A DNA stretch of 64,000 bases from Pseudarthrobacter sp. NIBRBAC000502770 (GCF_006517815.1 NZ_CP041198.1:2418001-2482000); one strand, 5' to 3'; counted from the first letter of the stretch, positions 1 through 9,337 are shown. The notes: a model not told the origin generated them from the letters alone. Translations and numbers: made by a program.

Positions 1-629
1 CTGTTTTCACGGAAGATGGTCCGTTCGTCTGGGCAACCCTCACTCAATGCTGGAGCTGCGAGCACCCGATGTTGCTCTGGAACGCGGACTCAGCCAGGGC
101 CGGTGTGCAGTATTCCTCTCCCCCTGCCTTGGAGATTCGGCGAGAAGTCGGCGCAAAGCGCTACGAGAACCATCCGGACGTCCATAAGGTCCTCAACAAG
201 TGGATGCGCGAGACCCGGGCTGACGTGGAGAAGGCCAAGATCCAAGTCCGGCGCAGCAAGATGAAGGGCGCTGACTACAGTGCCTTCGTCTGTCCGCAAT
301 GCGATGCGCTGATCGGCCAGATGTTCATCTCATGCCTACGAACGGAAAAGTGGTCGCTCGTCAGCGCCCCACTCCTGAAGAAGAAGGGCGTGGCGGCGCG
401 GCCGGCCGCGGGCGAGGCTGGCCACTTCGACCCCAGGCGAGGAAAGCCGCGAAAGCAACGTCTGGCCGCCGTCCCGCTTGAACCGCGCATCCACCCGCCG
501 CGTCCTACAGTGCCGGAAGAACTGCAAACAGACCGCAAGAAGACCTGGGAGGAGCTCCACTCCCCCGACGGCATCGCCGAAGCGAGGCGCAGGTTCATGG
601 GGACGAGCAGCCCGTACCGCGGGAACTGA
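1..629 (+). CDS. partial protein with two CxxC pairs, unknown function
   Basis: The reading frame is open from the left edge, so the N-terminus lies outside the window. The visible 208 residues contain a CWSC pair near the start and a CPQC pair about 80 residues later, suggesting a split zinc ribbon. A basic stretch rich in Arg and Lys lies between and after them. The C-terminal third (Pro- and Arg-rich) looks disordered. I do not recognise the family; a competence-protein-like or nuclease-associated zinc domain is possible but unsupported. The stop is TGA at 627-629 and no neighbour overlaps it. Confidence 0.55.
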   Translation, partial: VFTEDGPFVWATLTQCWSCEHPMLLWNADSARAGVQYSSPPALEIRREVGAKRYENHPDVHKVLNKWMRETRADVEKAKIQVRRSKMKGADYSAFVCPQCDALIGQMFISCLRTEKWSLVSAPLLKKKGVAARPAAGEAGHFDPRRGKPRKQRLAAVPLEPRIHPPRPTVPEELQTDRKKTWEELHSPDGIAEARRRFMGTSSPYRGN

Positions 630-731
630 TCGGGCGGGTGGCGGGGAGCCGTTTCACTGACACGAAGTGTGGACGCCCCTGCTGTAAGTTGAGGCCATGC
701 GCTTTGTTTCCCGGAATGATCCGGTCCTCGT

Positions 732-1106
732 ATGAGCGCCCACGTCGAAGTCGCCGGTGGCAAGGCGATTCTGACCCTTCGCCCGGACGGGATCCTGCAG
801 CTCGTCTGGGCACCGGGCGCGTACGTTGATGAGGACGACGCCGTCTCAGCCGTCACCATGATGAACCAGGTCAGCCCGGACCATGACCGGCCGCTGCTGG
901 TCGATATGCGGAACATTGGGAACACCTCGACGCGGGCCAGGGATGTTTTCGTGCGTCCGCATGCGGTTTCACGGGTGGCTCTGCTCGGCGAATCCCCTGT
1001 GGACGAGGTGATCGCCAGCTTCTTCACGGGCGTCCGCCAGCCCCAACGCCCCACCCGATACTTCACGTCTGAGGCCAAAGCGCTGAGCTGGCTGTCCGGC
1101 GGCTGA
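732..1106 (+). CDS. STAS/SpoIIAA-like small cytoplasmic protein
   Basis: A 124-residue soluble protein with no membrane segment. The order of predicted strands and helices, and the LLVDMRN stretch in the middle, resemble STAS/SpoIIAA-like single-domain proteins common in Arthrobacter, often annotated as STAS/SEC14 proteins. Those proteins are thought to sense or partner other proteins, but a role here cannot be read from the sequence. No Shine-Dalgarno is visible before the ATG. The sensor kinase gene follows after 136 bp, in the same direction. A link between them is only suggested by position. Confidence 0.7.
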   Translation: MSAHVEVAGGKAILTLRPDGILQLVWAPGAYVDEDDAVSAVTMMNQVSPDHDRPLLVDMRNIGNTSTRARDVFVRPHAVSRVALLGESPVDEVIASFFTGVRQPQRPTRYFTSEAKALSWLSGG

Positions 1107-1242
1107 CCGGCCGGCCTCAGGCAGCCGGGACTGGCCAGGCGTAGACCGGAGGGCGGCGTTCAGTCCCCGCGTTGGTGTTGATTGGGGTGCTTTCGGGGTA
1201 GGTTTCCTTTGAGAGGCGATCAGGGCAAGGACAGGGGAGGCC

Positions 1243-2904
1243 ATGCTTTTTGAGCCGTTATATGCGTACTACCGCGCCTTGGGCCCGAGGGGCCGGGCGG
1301 TGTTGTTCCAGCTTCCGTTGTCGATAACGATGATGCTGGTGACGATCCTGACGAGGATCCTGAATCCTGAACTGGCCTGGTCGGGGCCATTTCTGTACAG
1401 CCTTGGAATCCATCTCTTCCTTCTTGCCGCCTGCGCCCTGGTGCCCTGGCGGCGCGTGCCCGAACGGGCGGTGCTCATCATCCCGTTGCTGGACTGCCTG
1501 GCCATCGGAATCACCCGCGAGGCCGCAGACCAGTACCTCGCAGTTCTGGGATTTCTGCTGGTCTTCCCGGTGGTGTGGCTGGCCGCAGACCGGCGCCGCA
1601 GCGGTGTCCTGCTGGCGATCCTCTTCACGGTCCTTAGCGCGGTCCTTCCGCCGGTCATCCTGGGCACAGGCTTTGACGGACCAGACTTCATCCGGATCGT
1701 GCTCCTGCCCGTTATTGTCGGAGCGATCGCGCTCACGGCCTATGCGATCGCCAACGCCCTCTCCCTGCAGCGGCGCCAGCTGGAGGCGCAGGCCTGTGAG
1801 GTTCGGGACCTGCTGGCCGCCAGCGAGGAGCGTGAGCGTCTCATCGGCACTGTCATGGATACCGTCAGCGTTGGCGTCTGTGCCCTCGACGCCCAGGGCG
1901 GCATCGTCCTGATGAACCACCAGCTCAGCAGCCGCGTGGGTAGGACCATCACGGGCACACCCACGCCCGATGACCACGCCGACTGCCCTGTCTACGGCGC
2001 CGACCGGAAGCATCCCCTTCCCATGGAGCGGCATCCTGCGTTCCGCGCCGCCAGGGGTGAGTCGTTCACGGATGAACTGATCTGGGCCGGCGAGGGAACC
2101 GACCAGAAGGCGTACTCCGCGACATGCCGGCTGATCGAGGGCGCCGGCGGCCAGCGCTCCGGGGCGGTCCTTGCCTTTACTGACGTCACGGCGCTGGTCG
2201 AAGCACTCTCGGCCAAGGACCAGTTCGTCGCGAACGTCTCGCACGAGTTGCGGACCCCGCTGACCTCCATTGTTGGCTACCTGGACCTGGGCTTGGCGGA
2301 AGAGGGCGTCGATCCGGAGATGGAGTTCTTCCTGACCGTGGCAAGGCGCAACGCCGAACGACTCCTGCACCTGGTCGGTGACCTGCTCACCATCGCCTCC
2401 GACGGTATGACCATTGAACCCCGTGACGCTGACCTGACCGACGTCGTCCGGCACAGCGTCCAGGCGGCCGAACCCAAGGCGAAGGCTGGCGGCATCACCT
2501 TGAACCTGATCAGCGATGGATCCGCCCCCGGCCACTTCGACCCTGCCCGCATCACCCAGGCAGTCGACAACCTGATCTCCAACGCCATCAAATACACGCC
2601 GCGCGGGGGCGCCGTCACCGTCCAGGTCAGCAACGATGGTCACGAACTCCGTTGCGAGGTCACCGACACCGGCGTCGGCATGAGCGAAGAGGAACTAGAC
2701 CAGGCGTTCACCCGCTTCTTCCGTGCCGCGAACGCCCACTCCTCCACCATTCCCGGCGCCGGCCTGGGGCTGGCCATCACCCGATCGATCATTCAAAACC
2801 ACCGGGGAACGATCAGCCTCTCCAGCAGCCCGGGAACCGGCACGAGCGCGGCCGTGAGCCTGCCGGCCGCCGGCGCGAAACCCCCGTCACTGGTGGTCGT
2901 CTAA
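1243..2904 (+). CDS. membrane sensor histidine kinase (orphan)
   Basis: The N-terminal 180 residues form about six membrane segments, the first at roughly 22-42. A PAS-like domain follows at about 195-310, then the HisKA dimerisation box SHELRTP with phosphoacceptor His near residue 334, and a C-terminal HATPase with N box (about 445), DTGVGM G1 box and GAGLGLA G2 box. The architecture is that of a two-component kinase that autophosphorylates and passes phosphate to a response regulator. No response regulator gene is adjacent, so it is an orphan kinase. The ATG is preceded by GGGGAGG at good spacing. The signal sensed is unknown. Confidence 0.93.
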   Translation: MLFEPLYAYYRALGPRGRAVLFQLPLSITMMLVTILTRILNPELAWSGPFLYSLGIHLFLLAACALVPWRRVPERAVLIIPLLDCLAIGITREAADQYLAVLGFLLVFPVVWLAADRRRSGVLLAILFTVLSAVLPPVILGTGFDGPDFIRIVLLPVIVGAIALTAYAIANALSLQRRQLEAQACEVRDLLAASEERERLIGTVMDTVSVGVCALDAQGGIVLMNHQLSSRVGRTITGTPTPDDHADCPVYGADRKHPLPMERHPAFRAARGESFTDELIWAGEGTDQKAYSATCRLIEGAGGQRSGAVLAFTDVTALVEALSAKDQFVANVSHELRTPLTSIVGYLDLGLAEEGVDPEMEFFLTVARRNAERLLHLVGDLLTIASDGMTIEPRDADLTDVVRHSVQAAEPKAKAGGITLNLISDGSAPGHFDPARITQAVDNLISNAIKYTPRGGAVTVQVSNDGHELRCEVTDTGVGMSEEELDQAFTRFFRAANAHSSTIPGAGLGLAITRSIIQNHRGTISLSSSPGTGTSAAVSLPAAGAKPPSLVVV

Positions 2905-3084
2905 GGCCTCACCGCGGCGCCTTGCGTTCGAGCCGCGAACGGGGCGCACTGCCCGAGGTTACGGTATCGGGACGGAACATCTGGACACAGTTCCTCGAAC
3001 GGTTGATGAACACTCATCGAAGGCCTGAAGAACCCCGGTGTATGGGAGCGTGCTCTGACTTCACGGGCCTTAGGGTCGATACCC

Positions 3085-4749
3085 ATGATCACCCCCAATC
3101 ATCGTCACCGCCGAGCGGTCATCACCGCACTGGCCGTGTCCCTCCCCTTCGCTTTCCTCACCCCGGCAGGCCCCTCCTCCGCAGCGCCCACGGCGCCCGC
3201 ACCCGATCAGCAGGCTGCAGCGTCAGCGGCCGCCCATCTCGATCTCGGAGCGGCAGATCAGCCCGAGACGCGGAACGTGACCACCCTGGCCCCGGGACTG
3301 ACCCGGACCACCATCACCCGCGGCACGCCCAACCAGGACTTCTTCTGGACCGCCGAAGTCGCCGTCCCGTCCACATCCCCGGACCCCGACGCCCCGGCCT
3401 CAGCGCTGTCCATCCAGGCGCAGGCCCAGAAGGTTGCCGACAAGCTCAATGCCGCTGGTGTCACTGCCCGTGTCGAGCACGTCCAGTCACCCCAGCTCGC
3501 CGACGCCGGCGGGGACCTCGGCTACCGGGTCCGGGTCGGCCAGTTCGGAACCAAGGCCGACGGCGCTGCCACGGTCGACCAGATCAAGGCCGCGGGCTAC
3601 AAAGCGTCGGTGATCTACACCGGCTGGGACGGCGACGCCGGCACCAGTGAGGATGACCGCGGACCCTGGAACCTGCAGGTGCTCACGATTGATCCGAAGG
3701 AATTCAAGGGTGACCTCACCTCCTCGTTTGGACCCAATCTCGAAGACCGCGAAACCACAAGCCAGCTCTCCGCCGCTGCCGGGGCCTTGGCAGCCGTGAA
3801 CGGCGGGTTCTTCACCATGGACCCCGCAGCAGGCGCCCCCGGCGACCCCGCCGGAGCAGCCGTCCACGACGGCAAGGTCCTCAGCGAGCCCGTGGGCGAC
3901 CGGCCCTCCCTCGTCCTGGATAAGAACGGCACCTCGATCCAGCGGCTGCACTGGCACGGTGCCGTCTCTGCGCCGGGCGCGGCGGAACTTCCGCTGGACG
4001 GTATCGACCGGGTCCCCGGGCTGATCCGCAACTGCGGCGGCACCAATGACACCCCGACCAACCTTCCGCTGCACGACTTCACCTGCACGGACGCGGACGA
4101 GATCGTCGCCTTCACCCCGGAGTTCGGCCCCACCACCCCGGCCGGCCCAGGACTCGAGGTCGTCCTGGACGCCCAAGGGACGGTCACCGCCGTCAACCAC
4201 ACGCGCGGGGCCGCTGTGCCCGCCGGCGGGCAGACGGTGCAGGCGATCGGCGCCCACGTCGACACGCTCGCCGCCCTGGCCGTCCCGGGCAAGAAGCTCA
4301 AGGTCGACACCGATTTACTCACCGAGAACGGCAAGACCCTGACGACCACCCCGACGACGGACGTCGTCAACGGCGGCCCGACCCTGGTCCAGGACGGCCA
4401 GCTGGACGTCACGGCCAAGCGGGACGGCATGGTCCGGACCAACGACAGCAACAGCTTCTTCTACGGCTGGGTCCACAAGCGCAACCCCCGCACCTTCGCC
4501 GGAGTGGACGCCCAGGGCCGGACCCTGCTGGTCACCGCCGACGGCCGCCAAACCACCAGCCTTGGCCTGAGCCTGAACGAGGAAGCCCACGTGGCAAGGT
4601 CGCTCGGCATGGTCAATGCAATGAATCTGGACGGCGGCGGATCCACCACCATGGTCCAGGGCGGCCAGGTCATGAACTCCCCGTCTGACGCCACCGGCGA
4701 ACGCCCCGTGGGAGACGCCCTTCTCGTACTCCCAAGCCGCAAGCCGTAA
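3085..4749 (+). CDS. secreted phosphodiester glycosidase family protein (NAGPA/DUF2233) with SPOR-like domain
   Basis: A 554-residue exported protein. A signal peptide covers about residues 1-38, ending near Ala-rich sequence. Residues about 105-180 look like a SPOR domain (two repeated beta-alpha units), which often binds denuded peptidoglycan. The rest is the NAGPA/DUF2233 fold: the VNGGFF motif near 240 and the MNLDGGGSTTM motif near 520 are its hallmarks. The family hydrolyses sugar-phosphate diesters, in bacteria probably on cell-wall or exopolysaccharide phosphodiesters. The glycerophosphodiesterase gene follows after 55 bp. A TAGGGT element 8 nt before the ATG suggests a very short or absent leader. 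Confidence 0.92.
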   Translation: MITPNHRHRRAVITALAVSLPFAFLTPAGPSSAAPTAPAPDQQAAASAAAHLDLGAADQPETRNVTTLAPGLTRTTITRGTPNQDFFWTAEVAVPSTSPDPDAPASALSIQAQAQKVADKLNAAGVTARVEHVQSPQLADAGGDLGYRVRVGQFGTKADGAATVDQIKAAGYKASVIYTGWDGDAGTSEDDRGPWNLQVLTIDPKEFKGDLTSSFGPNLEDRETTSQLSAAAGALAAVNGGFFTMDPAAGAPGDPAGAAVHDGKVLSEPVGDRPSLVLDKNGTSIQRLHWHGAVSAPGAAELPLDGIDRVPGLIRNCGGTNDTPTNLPLHDFTCTDADEIVAFTPEFGPTTPAGPGLEVVLDAQGTVTAVNHTRGAAVPAGGQTVQAIGAHVDTLAALAVPGKKLKVDTDLLTENGKTLTTTPTTDVVNGGPTLVQDGQLDVTAKRDGMVRTNDSNSFFYGWVHKRNPRTFAGVDAQGRTLLVTADGRQTTSLGLSLNEEAHVARSLGMVNAMNLDGGGSTTMVQGGQVMNSPSDATGERPVGDALLVLPSRKP

Positions 4750-4804
4750 CCCGGCCCAAGCCCCTCACGTTCCACCCCACAACAACCCCAACTCTGGAGA
4801 ACCC

Positions 4805-5887
4805 ATGAAGTACACCAAGCTGCTGACCGCGGCCGCCATCACCGCCGGCCTTGCCTTGGGAACATCCCTTCCGGCCCATGCCGCGGACACCAACCCCAAC
4901 GGCACCGACAACCACTTTGACCTGCAGGCACACCGCGGCGGCATCGGCCTGACCGTCGAATCGACTTTGGCGTCCTTCGCCAAGGGCATCGAGACCGGCG
5001 TGTCCACCTTGGAGATGGACCTGCAGATCACCAAGGACGGCCGCGAAGTCATCACCCACGACCGGAAGATCGATGGCCGGAAATGCAAGGACACCGCGCC
5101 TGTCACCCCGGGTGACCCGTCCTTCCCGTATGTGGGCAAGTACATCAAGGACCTCACCTTCGACCAGGTCCGCAGCCTGGACTGCGGCTCCCAGACGCTG
5201 CCCCAGTTCCCCGGCCAGCAGGCCTCCCCCGGAGCCAAGATGCCGACCCTGGCAGAGGTCTTCGACCTGGCCAACCGTTACCGGGCCAGCCAGGTCAAGT
5301 TCAACATCGAAACCAAGGTCGAGGCCGGCGCCCCGGAACAGACTGCCCCGCGCGAACAGTTCGTCGACGTCGCGCTGCGCGAAATCAACAAGGCCCACAT
5401 GGCAGAGCGCGTCTCCATCGAAAGCTTCGACTGGGGCTCGCTGCGCCTGGTGAAGGAACGCCAGCCCGGCATCCGCACCGTGGCCCTCACCAACAAGGAC
5501 TTCCTGCAGGCCGGCCAGCCGGGCAAGTCGCCATGGCTCGGAGGCATCGACGCGGATGACTTCGGCGGGGACCTCGTGGACGCCGCAGCCAGCCTCGGCT
5601 TCGACGCCATCTCCCCCGTCCACGGCACGCCCCAGAACGGCACCGTCACCGACCCAGGCTACGTCCCCTACGTCACTGCGGACATGGTGACCCGCGCCCA
5701 CGCCAAGGGCATGCAGGTCATCCCCTGGACCGTCGATGACAAGCCGACCATGCGCAAGCTCATGGACGACGACGTCGACGGCGTCATCACCGACTACCCG
5801 GACAAGCTGCGCGACGTCCTGGCCGAGCGCGGCCTGAAACTGCCCAAGCAGTACACCCTGGAACCGGGCATGTCGGCAGCCAAGTAG
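4805..5887 (+). CDS. secreted glycerophosphodiester phosphodiesterase
   Basis: A 360-residue protein with a signal peptide (residues 1-27, cleavage after AHA). The GDPD barrel follows: the HRGG...ESTLASF segment supplies the His-Arg and Glu ligands, EMDLQ and THD supply further metal and catalytic residues, and the C-terminal VDGVITDYPD strand is typical. The enzyme releases glycerol-3-phosphate from glycerophosphodiesters outside the membrane. CTGGAG precedes the ATG. It probably shares a transcript with the phosphodiester glycosidase gene just upstream, giving a small secreted phosphodiester-degrading pair. Confidence 0.94.
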   Translation: MKYTKLLTAAAITAGLALGTSLPAHAADTNPNGTDNHFDLQAHRGGIGLTVESTLASFAKGIETGVSTLEMDLQITKDGREVITHDRKIDGRKCKDTAPVTPGDPSFPYVGKYIKDLTFDQVRSLDCGSQTLPQFPGQQASPGAKMPTLAEVFDLANRYRASQVKFNIETKVEAGAPEQTAPREQFVDVALREINKAHMAERVSIESFDWGSLRLVKERQPGIRTVALTNKDFLQAGQPGKSPWLGGIDADDFGGDLVDAAASLGFDAISPVHGTPQNGTVTDPGYVPYVTADMVTRAHAKGMQVIPWTVDDKPTMRKLMDDDVDGVITDYPDKLRDVLAERGLKLPKQYTLEPGMSAAK

Positions 5888-5933
5888 CCTGGCCGGGCCC
5901 CGCTTCAAGGTCCTCAGCTTCTGCTCGTCAGAC

Positions 5934-5964
5934 TTGCCAACCAGATCCTAAGCATGCTTAGGAT
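5934..5964 (+). promoter_or_regulatory. csbD promoter with 16-bp palindrome
   Basis: TTGCCA (5934-5939) and TAGGAT (5959-5964) make a promoter with a 19-bp spacer. The spacer and -10 overlap a perfect palindrome, CCTAAGCATGCTTAGG (5947-5962), which looks like an operator. The same -35/-10 pair with the same spacing recurs at 13379-13409, but without the left palindrome arm. Confidence 0.5.
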
Positions 5965-6010
5965 GGATGCAGCCGAATGCGAACGGCTGCCAACCAGAGG
6001 AGGAAACACC

Positions 6011-6184
6011 ATGGGACTGGGCGACAAGATTGACAACGCTGCCGAGAAGGCAGGCGGCAAGGCCAAGGAGACGGCCGGCGCCGCAACAGGCGACGAAAGC
6101 CTCCGGACGGAAGGCCAGGCCGACCAGGCCAAGGGCGATCTGAAACAGGCCGGCGAAAAGGTCAAGGACGCCTTCAAGGACTGA
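6011..6184 (+). CDS. csbD: CsbD family stress-response protein
   Basis: A 57-residue, highly charged, Ala/Lys/Glu-rich protein starting MGLGDKIDNAAEKAGGKAKE, with the usual CsbD pattern of amphipathic repeats (GxAKExxG, QADQAKGDLKQ). CsbD proteins are general-stress proteins of unknown biochemical action. I chose this ATG because GAGGAGG lies 7-8 nt upstream; an upstream in-frame ATG at 5954 lies inside the promoter palindrome. The gene is monocistronic between its own promoter and a strong terminator. Confidence 0.93.
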   Translation: MGLGDKIDNAAEKAGGKAKETAGAATGDESLRTEGQADQAKGDLKQAGEKVKDAFKD

Positions 6185-6200
6185 CAGCTTTATACGGGAA

Positions 6201-6236
6201 GGGCGCGCTCAGCGAACGGGGCGCGCCTTTTTCGTG
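6201..6236 (+). terminator. rho-independent terminator of csbD
   Basis: GGCGCGC and GCGCGCC arms around a 12-nt loop, followed by five T. The whole 36-bp sequence is repeated without a mismatch at 13332-13367. Confidence 0.85.
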
Positions 6237-6360
6237 TCCTCATGGTGTGTGCGTCTGCTTCTGGAAGGTGTTCTGATCCAGCCGTGTGGCGAGGTCAGGC
6301 ATTCCTCCAGCGATCCCTACTCTTTTCCGCTATAGCCGTCCAGAGAGCCCTGTCGACTGC

Positions 6361-6383
6361 CGATCTCGTGCTGTTCGAGATCG
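6361..6383. other. hairpin in the gap after the amino-acid operon
   Basis: Between the csbD terminator and 6531 I see no convincing gene. The only structure is a perfect 8-bp inverted repeat CGATCTCG/CGAGATCG with a 7-nt loop. It lies about 150 bp beyond the end of the minus-strand operon and could help end that transcript, although no T tract follows. Confidence 0.35.
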
Positions 6384-6531
6384 GGTCCGCTGCCGTACGG
6401 CGTACCCTCATGGCCAGCGCCAGAAGCGTCCTCGGATAAGGTCGGCCGGACAGGTGAGCGGCCCCCCAAGCCGGAAGCATTCGCCTCCGCGAGTTCTGAT
6501 GGGCGTGACCTAGGAAAGGCCCTTCTCGCCT

Positions 6532-6861
6532 TCATGGTGCAGTCCCCGTGGTTCGCGATTCGGGATACGCCGTGGCATTGCCTGCTGGTTCGAGGAGGGC
6601 CTCGCCCCGGCTGGGGACTGTGCCGTCGGCGCGGTCCCAAAGCGTCTGTTCCCGGGTGAGCCCGAACGGGACATCCTGCGTGACCTGGGCAGTGTATTGT
6701 CCCGGTCCGTGCCGGAGGACCATGAGCCCGCATTTCCGCGAGAGGGCGGTGGGCAACAGTGTGTCCACGGCGCTTGCTAGCTCTGTTTCAACCTGGGCGG
6801 GGTTTGTGATGCTCAGGGTGACTGCGTCCCAGCCGGTGGGGGTGGGTGCGGGATGTCTCAT
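6532..6861 (-). CDS. small conserved-looking protein at the end of the amino-acid transporter operon
   Basis: A 109-residue soluble protein of unknown family. Its ATG overlaps the stop of the upstream permease gene (ATGA), which shows translational coupling and supports the start. The sequence has no signal peptide or membrane segment; a PFGLTREQTLWDR stretch and a Gly/Ala-rich tail are its only notable parts. It could be an accessory or regulatory factor of the transporter, by position only. Confidence 0.68.
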   Translation of the reverse strand: MRHPAPTPTGWDAVTLSITNPAQVETELASAVDTLLPTALSRKCGLMVLRHGPGQYTAQVTQDVPFGLTREQTLWDRADGTVPSRGEALLEPAGNATAYPESRTTGTAP

Positions 6862-7706
6862 TTGTGGGCGTGTTCCAGTACGGGGACGGGCGGCGGGAGG
6901 AGCGGGAGGACCGAGCTCTTGGTGGTGGTTCGTTTCTGCAGGCGTGAGGCGAGGGCGGTGAGGCTGCCGCTGACGACCAGGTAGATGAGTGTGACAACGA
7001 TGTAGGTGGGGATCAGCTGGTTGATGTACGACGTGAGCAGTTGGCCGCGGTAGAGCAGCTCGGTGTAGGCGACGATGTATCCCAGTGTGGTGTCTTTGAG
7101 CAGGCTGACAAACTGTGTCAGCAGCGAAGGTGCAACATTGCGCAGGGCTTGAGGCAGGACAACGAGACGCATGGTCTGGGAATGCTTCAGGCCTAGGCTC
7201 AACGCTGCTTCGGCTTGCCCGGAAGGGAGGCTGGTGATACCTGCCCGGACGATTTCGGCGAAGACAGCAGCCGTAACGAACGTCAGCGGGATGACCATCT
7301 TCCACAACGTCGGCACGTTGATCCCGAGTTGGGGAAGTCCAAACAGCATTAAGTAGATGAGCAGCAGGACCGGGACCGTCCGGGCGACTTCTATGTAGGC
7401 GATGCAGACCCAGCGGACCGGGCGGCGCCGGCTTAGCCGCCCCAGTGCCAGAAGGGTCCCGAGGACGGAGCCAAGAACGGCGACGATGCCGGCCGACTGA
7501 AGGGTGCCGAGCAGTCCGGTGAGCAGGTACTGCCAGACCACCCATTGGGTGAAGGGCGCCCAGCGTTGGGGGTTGAGCTGGTCGTGGGAGCCGAACTGCC
7601 ACAATCCGGCGGCGACAAGAGCGACCAGCGCAAGCGCGCTGATCACCGAGGCAATGCGGACGTTGCGGCGTGTGCGGGGTCCCGGTGCGTCATAGATGAA
7701 ACTCAT
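6858..7706 (-). CDS. polar amino acid ABC transporter permease (GluD-like)
   Basis: A 282-residue membrane protein with about five or six membrane segments, and in the middle the EAA loop of His/Glu-type permeases (VRAGITSLPSGQAEAALSLG). One TM lies near the N-terminus (about 20-40) and a long cytoplasmic tail is Pro-rich. It pairs with the other permease in the membrane channel of a glutamate/glutamine-type importer. Its ATG overlaps the stop of the preceding permease gene, and its own stop overlaps the next start, so the three are tightly coupled. Confidence 0.93.
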   Translation of the reverse strand: MSFIYDAPGPRTRRNVRIASVISALALVALVAAGLWQFGSHDQLNPQRWAPFTQWVVWQYLLTGLLGTLQSAGIVAVLGSVLGTLLALGRLSRRRPVRWVCIAYIEVARTVPVLLLIYLMLFGLPQLGINVPTLWKMVIPLTFVTAAVFAEIVRAGITSLPSGQAEAALSLGLKHSQTMRLVVLPQALRNVAPSLLTQFVSLLKDTTLGYIVAYTELLYRGQLLTSYINQLIPTYIVVTLIYLVVSGSLTALASRLQKRTTTKSSVLPLLPPPVPVLEHAHK

Positions 7707-8347
7707 CGGATGATCGCCACCTTTCGTTCGATCCGGCCGGTAACCAGTCCAATGACCAGGGCAATCGCCATGTAGACGAGGCCTCCGGTGGTGTAGAAAA
7801 GGACGGGCTGGGCGTAGACGAGGTTGATGCTGTTAATGCGGGCCGTCAGGTCCAGAACCCCGACGACGGCCGCGAGGGACGTGTTCATGGCCAGGGCGAT
7901 CATGATGTTGCCCAGTGGCTGGACGACGGAACGGAACGCCTGGGGCACGATCACCCAGCGAAGGGACTGGGGCAGTGTGAGCCCGAGCGCCCGGGCCGCT
8001 TCAATCTGGCCGCGCGAAACGGTGTTGACCCCGCTCCGCACGGCTTCGGAGACGTACGCGGCTTCATAAACGGTCAGGACGATGATCACGGTCGGTACTA
8101 CCGGAAGGATCAGCCCGGCGGCAGGTAGCGCAAAAACTGCCAGGATCAACAGCGCCAGGAGGGGAACGTTGATAAAGAACTGCACGTAGGCAAAGGCTGC
8201 TGCCCGCAGGGACGGCACGGGGCTGATGCGTGCCACGGTGACGAACACTCCGAGGATCAGGGAGCCGATGCCGGCGACCAGGGTCATCAGGAGGGTCAGT
8301 CCCAGCCCCTGCAGGAGAGGCTCGAGATTGTCGATTGCAATGTTCAT
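7703..8347 (-). CDS. polar amino acid ABC transporter permease (GluC-like)
   Basis: A 214-residue permease of the His/Glu/Gln/Arg family with five membrane segments and the EAA loop VRSGVNTVSRGQIEAARALG. It is shorter than its partner, as is usual for the first permease of GluCD-type pairs. The gene lies 39 bp downstream of the binding-protein gene and overlaps the next permease by four bases. Confidence 0.94.
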   Translation of the reverse strand: MNIAIDNLEPLLQGLGLTLLMTLVAGIGSLILGVFVTVARISPVPSLRAAAFAYVQFFINVPLLALLILAVFALPAAGLILPVVPTVIIVLTVYEAAYVSEAVRSGVNTVSRGQIEAARALGLTLPQSLRWVIVPQAFRSVVQPLGNIMIALAMNTSLAAVVGVLDLTARINSINLVYAQPVLFYTTGGLVYMAIALVIGLVTGRIERKVAIIR

Positions 8348-8386
8348 GTTGGTCTTCTCACTGGCGCTGTTGCCTGTTTTGCGTGG

Positions 8387-9337
8387 TCAGGAACCGGGAA
8401 CGGAGCCGATGGCCGGCGGTGTCGGGGCCGGTGAATCGCCGACCGAGCCCAGCGTGTTCTTCCAGACCTGGGTCCAGAGTCCCTTGGTCTCGATCGTCTT
8501 CAGCCAATTGTTGACGAAAGTCTTGAACGCGGAATCGTTGTGCTTCAGCCCGATGCCGTAAGGCTCGGCGGTGAAGGGGGCACCGACAACCTTGATGTCC
8601 TTGTTCGTTGCCGACTGGCTGGCGAGCAGGACGTAGTCCTGGACGTAGGCGTCGCCACGGCCCTGCGTGAGCGCCTGGACACCCTCGGGGGTTGTGGCAA
8701 ATGGCATGAGCTTTGCGCCGGGCTGCTTTGCGGGAACCTCAGAGACAGACGGTGTTCCGGTCTGCACGATCACGTTCTTGCCGTTGAGGTCATCAATGCC
8801 CTTGATGGTCGTGTTGTCCGCCTTCACGGCGACAGCGAGCCCGGACATGAAGTAAGGTCCGGCGAAGTCAACCTGCTCCGCACGCTTGGTGGTGATCGTG
8901 TACGTGGAGAAGACGACGTCAACGGTGCCATTGGCGAGCAGGGCTTCGCGGGTTTCGGATGCCGAGGGCACCCATTCCACGTTTGGCTTGCCCAGGATGT
9001 AGACGGCCAGCATCTTGGCAAGGTCCGCGTCGAGCCCGTTGACCTTCTGTGGGTCCGAGGGATCCTGCTGGGAAACCAGCGGAGCGTCCAGCGCGGTGGC
9101 GACAATGAGCTTGCCACGCTGCTTGATCTTTTCCATGGTGGAACCGGGGATGATCAAATCATTTCCGGCCACCGGCGCGCTGCTGATGGTGGAATCGTTG
9201 GCGGCGGAGGTCATGGAACCGGCCGCTCCGGGAATGTTGACCGGTTCGCTGGAGCAGGCACTCAGGGCAAGGGCCGCCGAGGTGAGGAGTGCCCCGGCGA
9301 TGGCTGTGCGCCGGCGTACAACGGCATTGTTGAACAT
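8387..9337 (-). CDS. amino-acid binding lipoprotein of ABC transporter (GluB-like)
   Basis: A 316-residue lipoprotein. The start at 9337 is chosen because AAAGG lies just upstream and a lipobox (LSAC, Cys28) follows at the right distance. The mature part is a type-II-fold SBP_bac_3 protein: the IKQRGKLIVATALDAP opening, a FSTYTITTKRAEQVDFAGPY segment and the TGTPSVSE segment line the ligand site. It captures a polar amino acid, probably glutamate, glutamine or aspartate/asparagine, outside the membrane. The amidase genes in the same locus support an amide or acidic substrate. Confidence 0.94.
   Translation of the reverse strand: MFNNAVVRRRTAIAGALLTSAALALSACSSEPVNIPGAAGSMTSAANDSTISSAPVAGNDLIIPGSTMEKIKQRGKLIVATALDAPLVSQQDPSDPQKVNGLDADLAKMLAVYILGKPNVEWVPSASETREALLANGTVDVVFSTYTITTKRAEQVDFAGPYFMSGLAVAVKADNTTIKGIDDLNGKNVIVQTGTPSVSEVPAKQPGAKLMPFATTPEGVQALTQGRGDAYVQDYVLLASQSATNKDIKVVGAPFTAEPYGIGLKHNDSAFKTFVNNWLKTIETKGLWTQVWKNTLGSVGDSPAPTPPAIGSVPGS

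Noticed and set aside
1258..2643. Long open frame antisense to the histidine kinase
   Set aside because: The plus strand encodes a complete kinase with all motifs; the antisense frame is a shadow caused by GC bias.
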